The notes: generated by a model not told the origin, from the sequence alone. A stretch of 64,000 nucleotides of DNA from Streptomyces rapamycinicus NRRL 5491 (GCF_024298965.1 NZ_CP085193.1:3906001-3970000); one strand, 5' to 3'; positions 27,132-37,079 are shown, counted from the stretch's first letter. Translations and numbers: made by a program.

Positions 27132-28229
27132 GTGCAGGAACCAGACCGGGAAATAGAGTCCATCGAGGAGTTCGACCAGGTCGTCGCCCGCGGCACCCTG
27201 GCCGGGTTCCGGGTCCAGTCCGTGGACCTGACAGGCCGTACGGCCGCGCTCCTCTCCACCGACACCAGCGAGTCCGTCTTCCTCGGCTGCCCGATGGAGA
27301 CCGAGGCGGCGGCGAAGGTCCGGGCCGGGGGCGCGCTGGTGTTCCCGCCGGTGCCGGATCTGCCGTTCGACCCGTACCGCGGCACCCTCTACTCCCCCGC
27401 GGAGCTCTTCGAAGGCCTCACCGAACACGGTTACGTGCGGACGCCGGACGCGCTCGCCTACGCCTGGTTCCAGCGGACCAAGACCGACGGCGACATCTTC
27501 GCCTCGATGCTGCGCTCCATCCACGACGACGCGGTCTCCGACGCGCTCGACGAATTCCTCGTCGGAACGCGGGTGGTGGGCGTCATGGGCGGCCACGCGC
27601 TGGAGCGCGGCTCCGACGGATTCGCGGGCGCCGCACGCCTCGGCCGGGCCCTGGCGCGGACCGGCCTCACGGTCGCGACGGGCGGCGGGCCGGGCGCGAT
27701 GGAGGCCGCGAACCTGGGCGCCTACACGGCCCCGCACGAGGACGCGGTGCTGGACGAGGCGCTCGAACTGCTCGGCAAGACGCCCTCCTTCCGGCCGTCC
27801 ATCGGGGCCTGGGCCGAGGCCGCCTTCGCGGTGCGCGAGCGCTGGCCGGACGGCGGGGCGTCGGTCGGCATCCCCACCTGGTTCTACGGCCATGAGCCGC
27901 CGAACGCGTTCGCCTCGCACATCGCCAAGTACTTCGCCAACGCCACCCGCGAGGACGGGCTGCTGGCGCGCTCGACCGCGGGCGTGGTCTTCCTGCCCGG
28001 CGCCGCCGGGACCGTCCAGGAGATCTTCGACAACGCGACGCCGAACTACTACGAGTCGCGCGGTGAGCCGACCCCGATGGTGCTGGTGGACCGGGACCAC
28101 TGGACGCGGCGGCTGCCGACCTGGCCGCTGCTCGAAGCGCTCGCGGAGGGACGGTCCATGAAGGCCCGTATCGCTCTGGTGGACTCGGTGGACGAGGCGC
28201 CGGAGGCGCTGCTGTCGATGCTGGGCTGA
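27132..28229 (+). CDS. LOG-family Rossmann-fold nucleotide-binding protein
   Basis: 365 residues, longer than cytokinin-activating LOG enzymes of about 200. The LOG core occupies about residues 150-330 with VVGVMGGHA, LTVATGGGPGAMEAAN and the variant PGAAGTVQE of the usual PGGxGTxxE catalytic motif. The N-terminal 130 residues are a separate region seen in actinobacterial members. Short LOGs release base from nucleoside monophosphates; whether this long version does is unknown. The start is GTG. No clear operon partner: upstream genes end 105 bp away and the thiamine operon converges from the right. Confidence 0.78.
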   Translation: MQEPDREIESIEEFDQVVARGTLAGFRVQSVDLTGRTAALLSTDTSESVFLGCPMETEAAAKVRAGGALVFPPVPDLPFDPYRGTLYSPAELFEGLTEHGYVRTPDALAYAWFQRTKTDGDIFASMLRSIHDDAVSDALDEFLVGTRVVGVMGGHALERGSDGFAGAARLGRALARTGLTVATGGGPGAMEAANLGAYTAPHEDAVLDEALELLGKTPSFRPSIGAWAEAAFAVRERWPDGGASVGIPTWFYGHEPPNAFASHIAKYFANATREDGLLARSTAGVVFLPGAAGTVQEIFDNATPNYYESRGEPTPMVLVDRDHWTRRLPTWPLLEALAEGRSMKARIALVDSVDEAPEALLSMLG

Positions 28230-28294
28230 ACCGGCGTCGGGGAAGCGCTGAGTACCGGGGGAGGCGTACCAGCGGAGGGCAAGGAGGCCCCGGC

Positions 28295-29332
28295 TCAGGG
28301 TTCGGGGTCCAGGAGCACCACGTCGGCCGGGTCGATGACCACCCCGGCCCGGGCCCCCGCCTCCGGGGCGTCCCGCAGGGCGCACGACGCCTCCAGACGC
28401 GGCGCGGCCGGGTCCGGCAGCCGCAGGATGAGCGCCACATGGTCGCCGCGGAACGTGCGCGCCACCACGGTGCACGCCAGACCCTCCTCGGGGTCCGTCA
28501 GCCGCACCCCGGCGGGGCGGACCAGCAGCCTGCCGGGGCCCGGCCGGGAGCCGGGCGGCACTGGCAGCTTGCCCCATACGGTGTCGGCGACCTCGCCGTG
28601 CACGATCGCCTCGACCACATTGTCGAAGCCGAGGAAGCGGGCGACGAACTCGGTGGCGGGCCGCTGCCACACCTCCAGCGGGGTGCCGGTCTGGGCGATC
28701 CGGCCGTTCTCCATCACCACCACCCGGTCCGCGAGCGCGAACGCCTCCCCCTGGTCGTGGGTGACCGCGAGGACGGTGGTGCCCAGCCGTCCGAAGAGCT
28801 CGCGCAACTCCACCACCAGCCGCTCCCGCAGCCCCCGGTCGAGCTGGCCCAGCGGCTCGTCCAGCATCAGCAGCTTGGGCCGTGGGGCAAGCGCGCGGGC
28901 GAGCGCCACCCGCTGCTGCTCACCTCCGGAGAGCGAGTCGACGGGGCGGCGCTGGGCGCCCGGCAGCCCCACGAGCTCCAGCAGTTCGGCGACCCGGCGG
29001 TCCGCCTCCGCGCGCCCCATCTTGCGCATCCGCAGCCCGAAGGCGACGTTGCCGCCCACGTCCCGCTGCGGGAACAGCTGGTGGTCCTGGAACATGAGCC
29101 CCACCCCGCGCCGGTGCGTGGGCACCCCGCCCTGGTCGCGTCCGGCGAGCCACACCCGGCCGGTGTCGGGGCGCTGCAGTCCGGCCACCACGCGCAGCAT
29201 GGTGGACTTACCGCTTCCGCTCGGGCCCAGCACAGAGACCGTCTCGTGCTCGGCGACCTCCAGGTCCACGGCGTCCAGCGCGTCGCGCCGGCCGAACCTT
29301 ACGGTCACCTCGTCGAGTCGCAGCAGCGTCAT
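28295..29332 (-). CDS. thiQ: Thiamine ABC transporter ATP-binding protein (ThiQ-like)
   Basis: 345 residues. Walker A GPSGSGKST near 38, signature LSGGEQQRVALARAL near 135, Walker B LLMLDEPLGQLD and switch HDQGEAFALADR are all intact. A C-terminal TOBE-like domain of about 110 residues makes it longer than enteric ThiQ, as in iron- and spermidine-type ATPases. It is the last gene of the operon under a TPP riboswitch, so it should drive uptake of thiamine or a precursor. One base separates the permease stop from its ATG. Confidence 0.88.
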   Translation of the reverse strand: MTLLRLDEVTVRFGRRDALDAVDLEVAEHETVSVLGPSGSGKSTMLRVVAGLQRPDTGRVWLAGRDQGGVPTHRRGVGLMFQDHQLFPQRDVGGNVAFGLRMRKMGRAEADRRVAELLELVGLPGAQRRPVDSLSGGEQQRVALARALAPRPKLLMLDEPLGQLDRGLRERLVVELRELFGRLGTTVLAVTHDQGEAFALADRVVVMENGRIAQTGTPLEVWQRPATEFVARFLGFDNVVEAIVHGEVADTVWGKLPVPPGSRPGPGRLLVRPAGVRLTDPEEGLACTVVARTFRGDHVALILRLPDPAAPRLEASCALRDAPEAGARAGVVIDPADVVLLDPEP

Positions 29333-31075
29333 TCAGAACTCTCCGGAACGGTCGGTGCGGATGCGCTCGAGCGCCAGCAGCGATCCGGCGCAGACCAGCA
29401 TCAGGATCGTGCTCAGGGCCATCGCCTGTCCGTAGGTGAGCTGTCCGGCCCGGCCCAGGAAGCGGGCGATGGCCACCGGGAGGGTCGGATGGTCGGGGCG
29501 CGCGATGAAGACGGTCGCCCCGAACTCGCCCAGGGAGACGGCGAACGCGAAGCCCGCCGCGACCGCCACGGCCCGTCCGACCAGCGGCAGGTCCACCTCC
29601 CGCCAGACTCGCCACGGGGACGCCCCGAGCACGGCCGCCGCCTCCCGGAGCCGGTGGTCCACCGCCCGCAGCACCGGCAGCATGGTCCGTACGACGAAGG
29701 GCACGCCCACCAGGGCCTGGGCGAGCGGCACCAGGACCCAGGAGGCGCGCAGATCCAGCGGGGGCTCGTCCAGGGCGATCAGGAAGCCGAATCCCACGGT
29801 GACGGCCGAGGTGCCCAGCGGCAGCATCAGCAGCGCGTCGAAGCCCCGCACCAGCCTGCCCGCCTTACGGGTGAGCGCCGCGGCGGCGAGACCGCCCACG
29901 ACGAGGGCGAAGACGGTGGCGACCGCCGCGTACCACAGGGAGTTCCCGACGGCCTCCATGGGAGCCACGAAGAAGGTGCCCCCACTGTCGGCGGCCGACC
30001 GCAGCGCCTCGTAGTAGGTGAACCCGTAGCCGTCCGGCCCGTTCAGCGAGCGCTCCACCAGCACCGCGAGCGGTGTCACGATCAGCAGCGCGACCATGGC
30101 CAGCACGCCCCACAGCAGCGCCCACTGGGCCGGGCCCTTCGGGCGGCGCGCGGTGCGGCCCGGGTCCACGAGCCGCAGGGCGCTCTCGCGACGCCTTACG
30201 GTCCACGCGTGCAGGGCCAACACGGCCGCGACCGCGGCGAACTGGACGAGGGTCAGCACCGCGGCCGTGGGGAGGTCGAGCAGTTGCGCGGTCTCCCGGT
30301 AGATCGCCACCTCCAGGGTGGCGTAGCGGGGGCCGCCCAGGATCTGGATCACGCCGAAGGAGGTGAAGGTGAACAGGAACACCATCAGCGCGGCGGCGGC
30401 CACGGCCGGGGCCAGGGCGGGCAGCGTCACCCGGCGCCAGGCCGACGGCCGGCTCGCGCCGAGCACCCGCGCGGCCTCCTCCTGACGCGGGTCGAGCTGG
30501 GCCCACAGCCCGCCCACGGTCCTGACGACGACCGCGTAGTTGAAGAAGACATGGGCCAGGAGGATCGCCCAGACGGAGGTGTCCAGCCGCACCCCCCACA
30601 GCTCGTCCAGCAGCCCGCCCCGGCCGAGCAAGGCCAGGAAGGCAGATCCGGCGACGACGGTCGGCAGGACGAACGGCACGGTCACCACGGCCCGCAGCAG
30701 CCCCTTGCCGGGGAAGTCGAAGCGGGCGAAGACATACGCGCCGGGCAGCGCCACCGCGAGCGTGAGGGCGGTGGACGCGACCGCCTGCCAGCAGGTGAAC
30801 CACAGGACGTCCAGCGTCGCCGGATCGGTCACCACTTCGGCGATCCGGCCGAACCGCCACCGCCCGCCGACACGCAGCCCCCGGGTGACGATGGCGGCCA
30901 CGGGATAGGCGAAGAAGACCGCGAAGAAGGCGAGCGGCACCGCCATCAGGGCGAGCCGGAGGGCGATCGCGCGACGGCCGCGGTGGTCCGCCGTGTCGGC
31001 CTTACGGTGGCCGTCGGCCTTCTTACGGTTCTCGCGGGGCTCTACAGGACCAGCGAGGACCATGTCTTGACCCAC
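29333..31075 (-). CDS. thiP: Thiamine ABC transporter permease (ThiP-like), fused two-half protein
   Basis: 580 residues with about twelve membrane helices in two homologous halves, the ThiP/FbpB arrangement. Each half has an EAA loop: EEAARVLGASRPSAWRRVTL near 215 and REAAAVLGASPWRVWREVDL near 490. It forms the whole membrane channel for the thiamine importer. The start is uncertain: GTG 31075 and ATG 31063 are in frame, and both overlap the 3' end of the binding-protein gene, implying translational coupling. Confidence 0.87.
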   Translation of the reverse strand: MGQDMVLAGPVEPRENRKKADGHRKADTADHRGRRAIALRLALMAVPLAFFAVFFAYPVAAIVTRGLRVGGRWRFGRIAEVVTDPATLDVLWFTCWQAVASTALTLAVALPGAYVFARFDFPGKGLLRAVVTVPFVLPTVVAGSAFLALLGRGGLLDELWGVRLDTSVWAILLAHVFFNYAVVVRTVGGLWAQLDPRQEEAARVLGASRPSAWRRVTLPALAPAVAAAALMVFLFTFTSFGVIQILGGPRYATLEVAIYRETAQLLDLPTAAVLTLVQFAAVAAVLALHAWTVRRRESALRLVDPGRTARRPKGPAQWALLWGVLAMVALLIVTPLAVLVERSLNGPDGYGFTYYEALRSAADSGGTFFVAPMEAVGNSLWYAAVATVFALVVGGLAAAALTRKAGRLVRGFDALLMLPLGTSAVTVGFGFLIALDEPPLDLRASWVLVPLAQALVGVPFVVRTMLPVLRAVDHRLREAAAVLGASPWRVWREVDLPLVGRAVAVAAGFAFAVSLGEFGATVFIARPDHPTLPVAIARFLGRAGQLTYGQAMALSTILMLVCAGSLLALERIRTDRSGEF

Positions 31076-32115
31076 GGCTCACGGTTCTTGGCGATCTTCT
31101 GCGGCGCCAGGGTGGCCGAGTCGGCGATCCTGACCCCGTATCGGGTGAACAGCTCCGGCAGCTTGGCGTCCTCGCGCACCGGGTTGACGTACATGTTCAG
31201 CGGGACGTCCTCCTGGAACCGCTTGCCCAGCAGGAAGTCCAGCAGCGCCTTGCCGCCCTTGGTGTTGCCCGCGCCGTTCAACAGCCCGGCGAACTCCACC
31301 TGCCGGAAGCAGGTGCCCGTCGCCACCCCGGTGGGCGCCTTCGCGGGCTTGCTCTTGGCGTCGGCCACCTCGGCGGGCGGGCTGGAGGCGTAGGAGACGA
31401 CGAGCGGCCGGTCGCCCTTGCCGCCGCCCGCCGAACCGGAGAACCGGTCGTAATACGCCTGCTCCCAGCCGTCGACGACCTCGACGCCGTTGGCCCGCAG
31501 CTTCTTCCAGTAGCCCTTCCAGCCGTCGTCGCCGTACTTCGCGGCCGTGGCGAGGAGGAAGCCGAGACCGGGGGACGAGGTTGCCGCGTTCTCGGTGACG
31601 AGGAGGTTCTTGTAGGCGGGCTTGGTCAGATCGTCCAGCGTCCGGGGCGGCGTCAGCTTCTTGTCGGCGAAGTACTTCCGGTCGTAGTTGACGCAGATGT
31701 CGCCGAAGTCGACGGGGGTGACGCGGTGCTCGGCCCGGTCGAGCTGGAGGGCCGCCGGGACCTTGTCGAGCCCCTTCGCCGTGTAGGGGGTGAACAGGTC
31801 GTTGTCGAGCGCGCGGGAGAGGAGCGTGTTGTCGACGCCGAAGAACACATCGCCCTGGGGGTGGCCCTTGGACAGGATCGCCTGGTTGACGGCGGCTCCG
31901 GCGTCGCCCCCTGCCTGCACGCGCACCTTGTAGCCGGTCTCCTTGGTGAACTCCTTGAGGACCGCCTTGGAGGCCGCGAACGAGTCATGCGTGACCAGGG
32001 TGACCGTCTTGGAGTCCGAGCCGCTCTTGGTGTCCTCGCCGCAGCCGGCGAGCGCCCCCAGGGCCAGTGAGCCGAGGAGGGCGGCCGAGATGGCACGCCG
32101 AAGCTGACTGTTCAT
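31042..32115 (-). CDS. thiB: Thiamine-binding lipoprotein (ThiB-like)
   Basis: 357 residues. A signal sequence with lipobox ALAGCG near residue 25 predicts a lipid-anchored extracellular protein. The mature part begins with VTLVTHDSFAASKAVLKEF, typical of ThiB (the SF/D phrase near the ligand), and has DVFFGVDNTLLSRAL. It would bind thiamine or its phosphates and deliver them to the permease. It is the first gene of the operon and sits directly after a TPP riboswitch that contains its ribosome site. Its end overlaps the permease gene. Confidence 0.9.
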   Translation of the reverse strand: MNSQLRRAISAALLGSLALGALAGCGEDTKSGSDSKTVTLVTHDSFAASKAVLKEFTKETGYKVRVQAGGDAGAAVNQAILSKGHPQGDVFFGVDNTLLSRALDNDLFTPYTAKGLDKVPAALQLDRAEHRVTPVDFGDICVNYDRKYFADKKLTPPRTLDDLTKPAYKNLLVTENAATSSPGLGFLLATAAKYGDDGWKGYWKKLRANGVEVVDGWEQAYYDRFSGSAGGGKGDRPLVVSYASSPPAEVADAKSKPAKAPTGVATGTCFRQVEFAGLLNGAGNTKGGKALLDFLLGKRFQEDVPLNMYVNPVREDAKLPELFTRYGVRIADSATLAPQKIAKNREPWVKTWSSLVL

Positions 32116-32126
32116 GGTGATGCTGA

Positions 32127-32206
32127 CTCCCTACGCCGGTATGACCCGGATCAGGTCCGAGGGTCTGCGGCCGTGCCGCACTCTCAGCGCTCTGAGCGCT
32201 CCCCTG
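32127..32206 (-). ncRNA. TPP riboswitch (THI element)
   Basis: Read on the minus strand it shows the conserved blocks in order: GGGGAGC, GCUGAGAGUGCGGC, GACCCUCGGACCUGAUCCGG and GUCAUACCGGCGUAGGGAG. These match the THI box that binds thiamine diphosphate. The last block supplies GGGAG, which is also the ribosome site of the ThiB gene ATG at 32115, so TPP should hide it and stop translation of the transporter operon. Confidence 0.96.
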
Positions 32207-32288
32207 TCGGAATGTTCACTTGTACGGATGTTCAGTTCTATGACGATCGCATGGCGCACCGATCCCCAGGCACCCTATCAGCCGGTGC

Positions 32289-33395
32289 TCAGCGCTCCGA
32301 AGCCGCCAGCTGCCCGCAGGCCCCGTCGATCTCCTGGCCCCGGGTGTCCCGGACGGTCACCGGCACCCCATGGGCCTCCAGGGCCGCCACGAACGCCTTC
32401 TCGTCCTCGGGCCGCGACGCCGTCCACTTGGAGCCTGGCGTCGGGTTGAGCGGGATGAGGTTCACATGCACCCGGTGGCTCTTGAGCAGCCGGCCGAGCA
32501 GATCGGCGCGCCACGCCTGGTCGTTGATGTCCTTGATCAGCGCGTACTCGATGGAGATCCGGCGGCCGGACTTCTCCGCGTACTCCCACGCGGCGTCCAG
32601 GACCTCGCGCACCTTCCAGCGGGTGTTGACCGGCACGAGGGTGTCGCGCAGCTCGTCGTCGGGCGCGTGCAGCGACACCGCGAGCCGGCACTTGAAGCCC
32701 TCGTCCGCGAACCGCAGCATCGCCGGGACGAGGCCGACGGTCGAGACGGTGATACCGCGCTGCGACAGACCGAGCCCATCGGGCTCGGGGTCAGTGAGCC
32801 GGCGGATGGCGCCGACGACGCGGTTGTAGTTGGCCAGCGGCTCGCCCATGCCCATGAAGACGATGTTGGACAGCCGGGCCGGACCACCGGGGATCTCCCC
32901 GTCCCGGAGGGCCCGCATCCCGTCGACGATCTGGTGCACGATCTCGGCGGTGGACAGATTGCGGTCCAGCCCCGCCTGCCCGGTGGCGCAGAACGGGCAG
33001 TTCATCCCGCAGCCCGCCTGTGAGCTGATGCACATGGTGACCCGATCCGGGTAGCGCATCAGGACGGACTCCACGAGCGTGCCGTCGAACAGCCGCCACA
33101 GCGTCTTGCGCGTGGTGTCGTCGTCACAGCTGATGTGCCGCACCACGCTCATCAGATCCGGCAGCAGCCCGGCGGCCAGCTTCTCGCGCGCCGCGGCCGG
33201 GATATCGGTCCACTGAGTGGGGTCTTCGGCAAAGCGCGCGAAGTAGTGACGCGACACCTGACCTGCCCGGAAGGGCTTCTCCCCGAGGGCGGCGACGGCC
33301 TCCCGGCGCTCGGCGGGTGTGAGGTCGGCAAGATGCCGCGGGGGCTTCTTGGCCCCACGCGGCGCGACGAAGGTGAGTTCTCCGGGCTTAGGCAT
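32289..33395 (-). CDS. rlmN: 23S rRNA (adenine-2503-C2)/tRNA methyltransferase RlmN
   Basis: 368-residue radical-SAM enzyme. The cluster motif CGMNCPFC is near residue 130, with [10 protein letters not shown] (SAM region) near 185. RlmN methylates A2503 of 23S rRNA and A37 of some tRNAs, using two conserved cysteines; one is in the C-terminal GACGQL region. Length is normal. It lies after cdsA with a strong hairpin between, so it probably has some expression of its own. Confidence in the family is high. Confidence 0.95.
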   Translation of the reverse strand: MPKPGELTFVAPRGAKKPPRHLADLTPAERREAVAALGEKPFRAGQVSRHYFARFAEDPTQWTDIPAAAREKLAAGLLPDLMSVVRHISCDDDTTRKTLWRLFDGTLVESVLMRYPDRVTMCISSQAGCGMNCPFCATGQAGLDRNLSTAEIVHQIVDGMRALRDGEIPGGPARLSNIVFMGMGEPLANYNRVVGAIRRLTDPEPDGLGLSQRGITVSTVGLVPAMLRFADEGFKCRLAVSLHAPDDELRDTLVPVNTRWKVREVLDAAWEYAEKSGRRISIEYALIKDINDQAWRADLLGRLLKSHRVHVNLIPLNPTPGSKWTASRPEDEKAFVAALEAHGVPVTVRDTRGQEIDGACGQLAASER

Positions 33396-33423
33396 GGTTT
33401 TCCCAGTGTCGCAGACGTACGAA

Positions 33424-33453
33424 GGGCCCCGCGCCGGGAGTGGCGCGGGGCCC
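33424..33453 (-). terminator. 12-bp hairpin after cdsA
   Basis: A perfect GC-only stem of 12 bp (33424-33435 with 33442-33453) and a six-base loop lies 15 bp past the cdsA stop and 29 bp before the rlmN start. It should terminate or reduce read-through from the frr-cdsA message. Confidence 0.85.
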
Positions 33454-33467
33454 GTGGGCGGGCGTGG

Positions 33468-34643
33468 TCAGCCGCCGCCCACGAAGATCACCAGCAGCAG
33501 CCACACCACCGGCGCGGTGGGCAGCAGCGAGTCGAGCCGGTCCATGATCCCGCCATGGCCGGGCAGCAGCTTGCCCATGTCCTTGATGCCGAGGTCACGC
33601 TTGATCATGGACTCACCGAGGTCGCCGAGGGTCGCGCTGACCGCGACGGCGAGGCCGAGCAGCAGACCCTGCCACCAGACGCCGTCGTCGATGAGGTACT
33701 GCATGCACAGCGCGCCCGCGACCATCGCGAAGGCCACCGCTCCCAGCAGCCCCTCACGGGTCTTGCCGGGGCTGATGCGCGGGGCCAGCGGATGCTTGCC
33801 GAAGCGCCAGCCCACCGCGTACGCCCCCGTGTCGCTGACCACGGTCAGCAGCAGGAAGGTCAGGACCCGCCACGGGCCGTCGTCGGTGTCGAGCATCAGC
33901 GCCACGAAAGTGGCCAGAAACGGCACGTAGAAGGCGGCGAAGACGCCCGCGGTGACATCCCTGAGGTAGTTGTCGGGCGGCTCGGTCATCCGCCAGACCA
34001 GCACGGCGAGCGCCGTAAGGGCGACCGCCACCACTGCTCCCTGGGCGCCGCGCACATAGCCGGCGACGACCATGGCGACCCCGCCGACGGCGAGCGGCAC
34101 CAGGGGGACCCGGATGTCCTTGCGCTCGGTCAGCCTCGAGGTCAGCTCCCAGAGCCCGACCACCACCGCGACCGCCACCACGCCGACGAACACGGGCTTG
34201 TAGATGAAGAGCGAGGCCAAGATGATCACACCGAGGCCGATGCCCACCCCTATCGCGGCGCGCAGGTTCCGGCCCGCACTCTTCTTGCCCTGCCCGGCGC
34301 CGGCGCCACGCGCGCCGTCGGCGGAGGCCGGGTCGGGCGCGGGGTCGGAGGGCGTCGGCCGACGCCCGGCGGGCTGCCGGGGGCCGGGCTGCGGCTCCCG
34401 CTCGTCGCGGAAGAGGGGGCCGCTCAGCCGAGCGGCCCCCCGGTCACGGTCGGCGGCCTCGCCGGAGTCGCCGCCCGCGTGGGGCACGGTGGGCATGGGG
34501 CGAGTCTGCGCCGCCTCGCCCACCTCGTGCGCGGGACCCGCCGAAGAAGTGGGCACCTCCCAGCCATAGCCGGGGGAGGTGCCCTGACGGCCCGGTCCCC
34601 GGAGTCCGGCGCTTGGTGGGGCCCCCCAGGAAGAGTCGTTCAT
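33468..34643 (-). CDS. cdsA: Phosphatidate cytidylyltransferase
   Basis: 391 residues. The first 120 or so are polar and Pro/Gly-rich, probably cytoplasmic and disordered, and absent from enteric CdsA. About eight membrane helices follow. The family signature near the C-terminus is clear: SATLGDLGESMIKRDLGIKD then LLPGHGGIMDRLDS. It makes CDP-diacylglycerol from phosphatidate and CTP for all phospholipids. Its ATG overlaps the frr stop by one base (TGATG), giving tight coupling. Confidence 0.95.
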   Translation of the reverse strand: MNDSSWGAPPSAGLRGPGRQGTSPGYGWEVPTSSAGPAHEVGEAAQTRPMPTVPHAGGDSGEAADRDRGAARLSGPLFRDEREPQPGPRQPAGRRPTPSDPAPDPASADGARGAGAGQGKKSAGRNLRAAIGVGIGLGVIILASLFIYKPVFVGVVAVAVVVGLWELTSRLTERKDIRVPLVPLAVGGVAMVVAGYVRGAQGAVVAVALTALAVLVWRMTEPPDNYLRDVTAGVFAAFYVPFLATFVALMLDTDDGPWRVLTFLLLTVVSDTGAYAVGWRFGKHPLAPRISPGKTREGLLGAVAFAMVAGALCMQYLIDDGVWWQGLLLGLAVAVSATLGDLGESMIKRDLGIKDMGKLLPGHGGIMDRLDSLLPTAPVVWLLLVIFVGGG

Positions 34644-35200
34644 CAGACCTCGAGGAGCTCGGCTTCCTTGTGCTTGAGCAGCTCATCCACCTGCGCGACA
34701 TACTTCGCCGTGGTGTCGTCGAGCTCCTTCTCGGCGCGGCGCCCCTCGTCCTCGCCGACCTCGCCGTCCTTGATCAGCTTGTCGATGGACTCCTTGGCCT
34801 TGCGGCGGACGCTGCGGATCGAGATCTTCGCGTCCTCGCCCTTGCCCTTGGCGACCTTGATGAACTCCTTACGGCGCTGCTCGGTGAGCTCGGGGAACAC
34901 CACACGGATGATGTTGCCGTCGTTGCTCGGGTTGACGCCCAGATCGGAGTCCCGGATCGCCTGCTCGATGTTGCGGAGCGCGGTCTTGTCGAACGGCGTG
35001 ACCACGGCCATCCGCGGCTCCGGCACCGAGAACGACGCCAGCTGATTGATCGGCGTCAGCGCACCGTAGTAGTCCGCCACGATCTTGTTGAACATCGCCG
35101 GGTGCGCACGCCCGGTGCGGATCGCGGCGAAGTCCTCCTTGGCGACCACAACGGCTTTCTCCATCTTCTCCTCGGCCTCGAGGAGGATCTCTTCGATCAC
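34643..35200 (-). CDS. frr: Ribosome recycling factor
   Basis: 185 residues, full length. Conserved features include [17 protein letters not shown] near the start and the helix [20 protein letters not shown]. It splits post-termination ribosomes together with EF-G. Two consecutive GTG codons could start it (35203, 35200); 35200 is chosen because AGGAG stands six bases before it, while 35203 is only three bases away. It lies 104 bp downstream of pyrH and overlaps cdsA by one base. Confidence 0.96.
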   Translation of the reverse strand: MIEEILLEAEEKMEKAVVVAKEDFAAIRTGRAHPAMFNKIVADYYGALTPINQLASFSVPEPRMAVVTPFDKTALRNIEQAIRDSDLGVNPSNDGNIIRVVFPELTEQRRKEFIKVAKGKGEDAKISIRSVRRKAKESIDKLIKDGEVGEDEGRRAEKELDDTTAKYVAQVDELLKHKEAELLEV

Positions 35201-35304
35201 CACTTGCTCCTGGTGTTATCAGTAAGCAGAGCCTCGCCCCTGCGTGCGTCTTCTCCTGCACGGTGTCCGACCGGCAGGCCGTTGTCCATCCCCCGTTCGA
35301 GCCG

Positions 35305-36087
35305 TCAGGCCCGGGAGCCCTGGTCGCTCACCAGCGTGCCGATCTTCTCACCCTTCACCGCACGCGCGATGTTTCCTTCGGCCAGGAGCTCGAAGACGAG
35401 GATGGGCAGCTTGTTGTCCCGGCACAGGGTGATCGCGGTGGCATCTGCGACCTTGAGGTCCCGGGTGATCACCTCGCCGTACTCCAGGGCGTCGAACTTC
35501 ACCGCGTCGGGGTTGCGGGCGGGGTCGGAGTCATAGACCCCGTCCACGCCGTTCTTGCCCATGAGCAGGGCCTGCGCGTCGATCTCCAGCGCTCGCTGGG
35601 CCGCGGTGGTGTCCGTGGAGAAGTACGGCATACCCATACCCGCGCCGAAGATGACCACACGCCCCTTCTCCAGATGGCGCACCGCACGCAGCGGAATGTA
35701 CGGCTCCGCGACCTGGCCCATGGTGATGGCGGTCTGGACGCGGGAGTCGATGCCCTCCTTCTCCAGGAAGTCCTGGAGGGCGAGACAGTTCATGACGGTT
35801 CCGAGCATGCCCATGTAGTCCGAGCGGGCCCGGTCCATACCGCGCTGCTGCAGCTCAGCACCGCGGAAGAAGTTACCGCCGCCGATGACGATGGCGATTT
35901 CGGCACCGTCCCTGACCACGGCGGCGACCTCGCGGGCGATGGCGTGCACGACATCGGGGTCGACACCGAGTCCCCCGCCTCCGGCGAACGCCTCGCCGGA
36001 CAGCTTCAGCAGGAAGCGACCGTGTGGGGCCGCGCCGTGCGCCTTCTTGTCATCGGCGGCCTGTTTGGCGTCCGCGCCGTGATTCAT
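35305..36087 (-). CDS. pyrH: UMP kinase
   Basis: 260-residue amino-acid-kinase-fold enzyme that phosphorylates UMP to UDP. Visible motifs: [12 protein letters not shown] for phosphate binding, [20 protein letters not shown] and the ATP-site region [13 protein letters not shown]. An N-terminal tail of about 25 residues ([19 protein letters not shown]) is not part of the fold. ATG 36087 is used because AGGAGAT lies upstream; the frame is open to 36108. It is the third gene in the rpsB-tsf-pyrH-frr order. Confidence 0.96.
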   Translation of the reverse strand: MNHGADAKQAADDKKAHGAAPHGRFLLKLSGEAFAGGGGLGVDPDVVHAIAREVAAVVRDGAEIAIVIGGGNFFRGAELQQRGMDRARSDYMGMLGTVMNCLALQDFLEKEGIDSRVQTAITMGQVAEPYIPLRAVRHLEKGRVVIFGAGMGMPYFSTDTTAAQRALEIDAQALLMGKNGVDGVYDSDPARNPDAVKFDALEYGEVITRDLKVADATAITLCRDNKLPILVFELLAEGNIARAVKGEKIGTLVSDQGSRA

Positions 36088-36116
36088 TGGAGATCTCCTC
36101 GTGCACATACGAAGAA

Positions 36117-36161
36117 GGCCACTGCCGGACGGGTCCTGTTACGACCTCTGCGGCAATGGCC
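36117..36161 (-). terminator. Hairpin between tsf and pyrH
   Basis: Arms of 11 bases (36117-36127 and 36151-36161) pair fully on the minus-strand RNA, with one G-U pair, enclosing a 23-base loop. It lies 81 bp after the tsf stop, so it probably attenuates the abundant rpsB-tsf message before pyrH. Confidence 0.7.
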
Positions 36162-36242
36162 TCCTCGTCACATCTGCGGCCGACCGGTCGACGGTTGGCT
36201 GCCTACGACCCTATCGGGGTCGCCGGTCATTCGCTGCTCGGC

Positions 36243-37079
36243 TCAGACGCCGACGCGGAAACGGGCGAAGCGCTTGAGCGAGACACCGGCCTCGTCCAGG
36301 ATCTTCTGGACGGACTTCTTGTTGTCCTTGGCGAACGGCTGGTCCACCAGCACGTTCTCCTTGAAGAAGCCGGTGACGCGACCCTCGACGATCTTCGGCA
36401 GGGCGCCCTCGGGCTTGCCCTCCTCGCGGGCGGTGGCCTCGGCGACCCGGCGCTCGTTCTCGACCGTCTCGGCCGGGATCTCGTCGCGGGTGAGGAACTT
36501 CGGGGCGAAGGCGGCGATGTGCTGCGCGACGTCCTTGGCGACCGTGGCGTCTTCCTTGTCCAGCTCGACCAGGACGCCGACCTGCGGCGGCAGGTCCGGG
36601 CTGGTGCGGTGCATGTACGCCGCGACGAAACCGCCGGAGAACTGCGCGAAGCGGTCCAGGACGATCTTCTCGCCGAGGGTCGCGTTGGCCTCGTCGACGA
36701 ACGCCTGAACGGTCTTGCCCGCCTCGATCTCGGAGGCCAGCAGGGCCTCCAGGTCGGCCGGGGAGGTCTTGGCGACGTGGGCGGCGATGGCGTCGGCGAC
36801 GGCGACGAACTTGTCGCCCTTGGCCACGAAGTCGGTCTCGCACTTCAGCTCGACCAGCACGCCGGAGGACTTGTCGTCCGCGATGAGGGAGACGACAGCA
36901 CCGTTCTCGGCGTTGCGGCTCTCACGCTTGGCCACGCCCTTCTGGCCCTTGACGCGCAGGATCTCGACGGCCTTGTCGACGACGCCCTCGGCCTCGTCCA
37001 GCGCCTTCTTGCAGTCCATCATGCCGGCGCCGGTCAGCTCACGGAGCTTCTTGACGTCAGCGGCGGTGAAGTTCGCCAT
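36243..37079 (-). CDS. tsf: Elongation factor Ts
   Basis: 278 residues, normal for actinobacterial EF-Ts. It starts with the UBA-like domain (VKKLRELTGAGMMDCKKALD) followed by the core that catalyses GDP release from EF-Tu, including CETDFVAKGDKFV. It is the second gene after rpsB, 110 bp downstream, the universal bacterial arrangement. Confidence 0.98.
   Translation of the reverse strand: MANFTAADVKKLRELTGAGMMDCKKALDEAEGVVDKAVEILRVKGQKGVAKRESRNAENGAVVSLIADDKSSGVLVELKCETDFVAKGDKFVAVADAIAAHVAKTSPADLEALLASEIEAGKTVQAFVDEANATLGEKIVLDRFAQFSGGFVAAYMHRTSPDLPPQVGVLVELDKEDATVAKDVAQHIAAFAPKFLTRDEIPAETVENERRVAEATAREEGKPEGALPKIVEGRVTGFFKENVLVDQPFAKDNKKSVQKILDEAGVSLKRFARFRVGV

Noticed and set aside
28439..31393. 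Very long open frame (984 codons) on the + strand
   Set aside because: It is antisense to the thiP and thiQ genes, is rich in Gln/His/Arg with no domain likeness, and arises from GC-rich codon bias.
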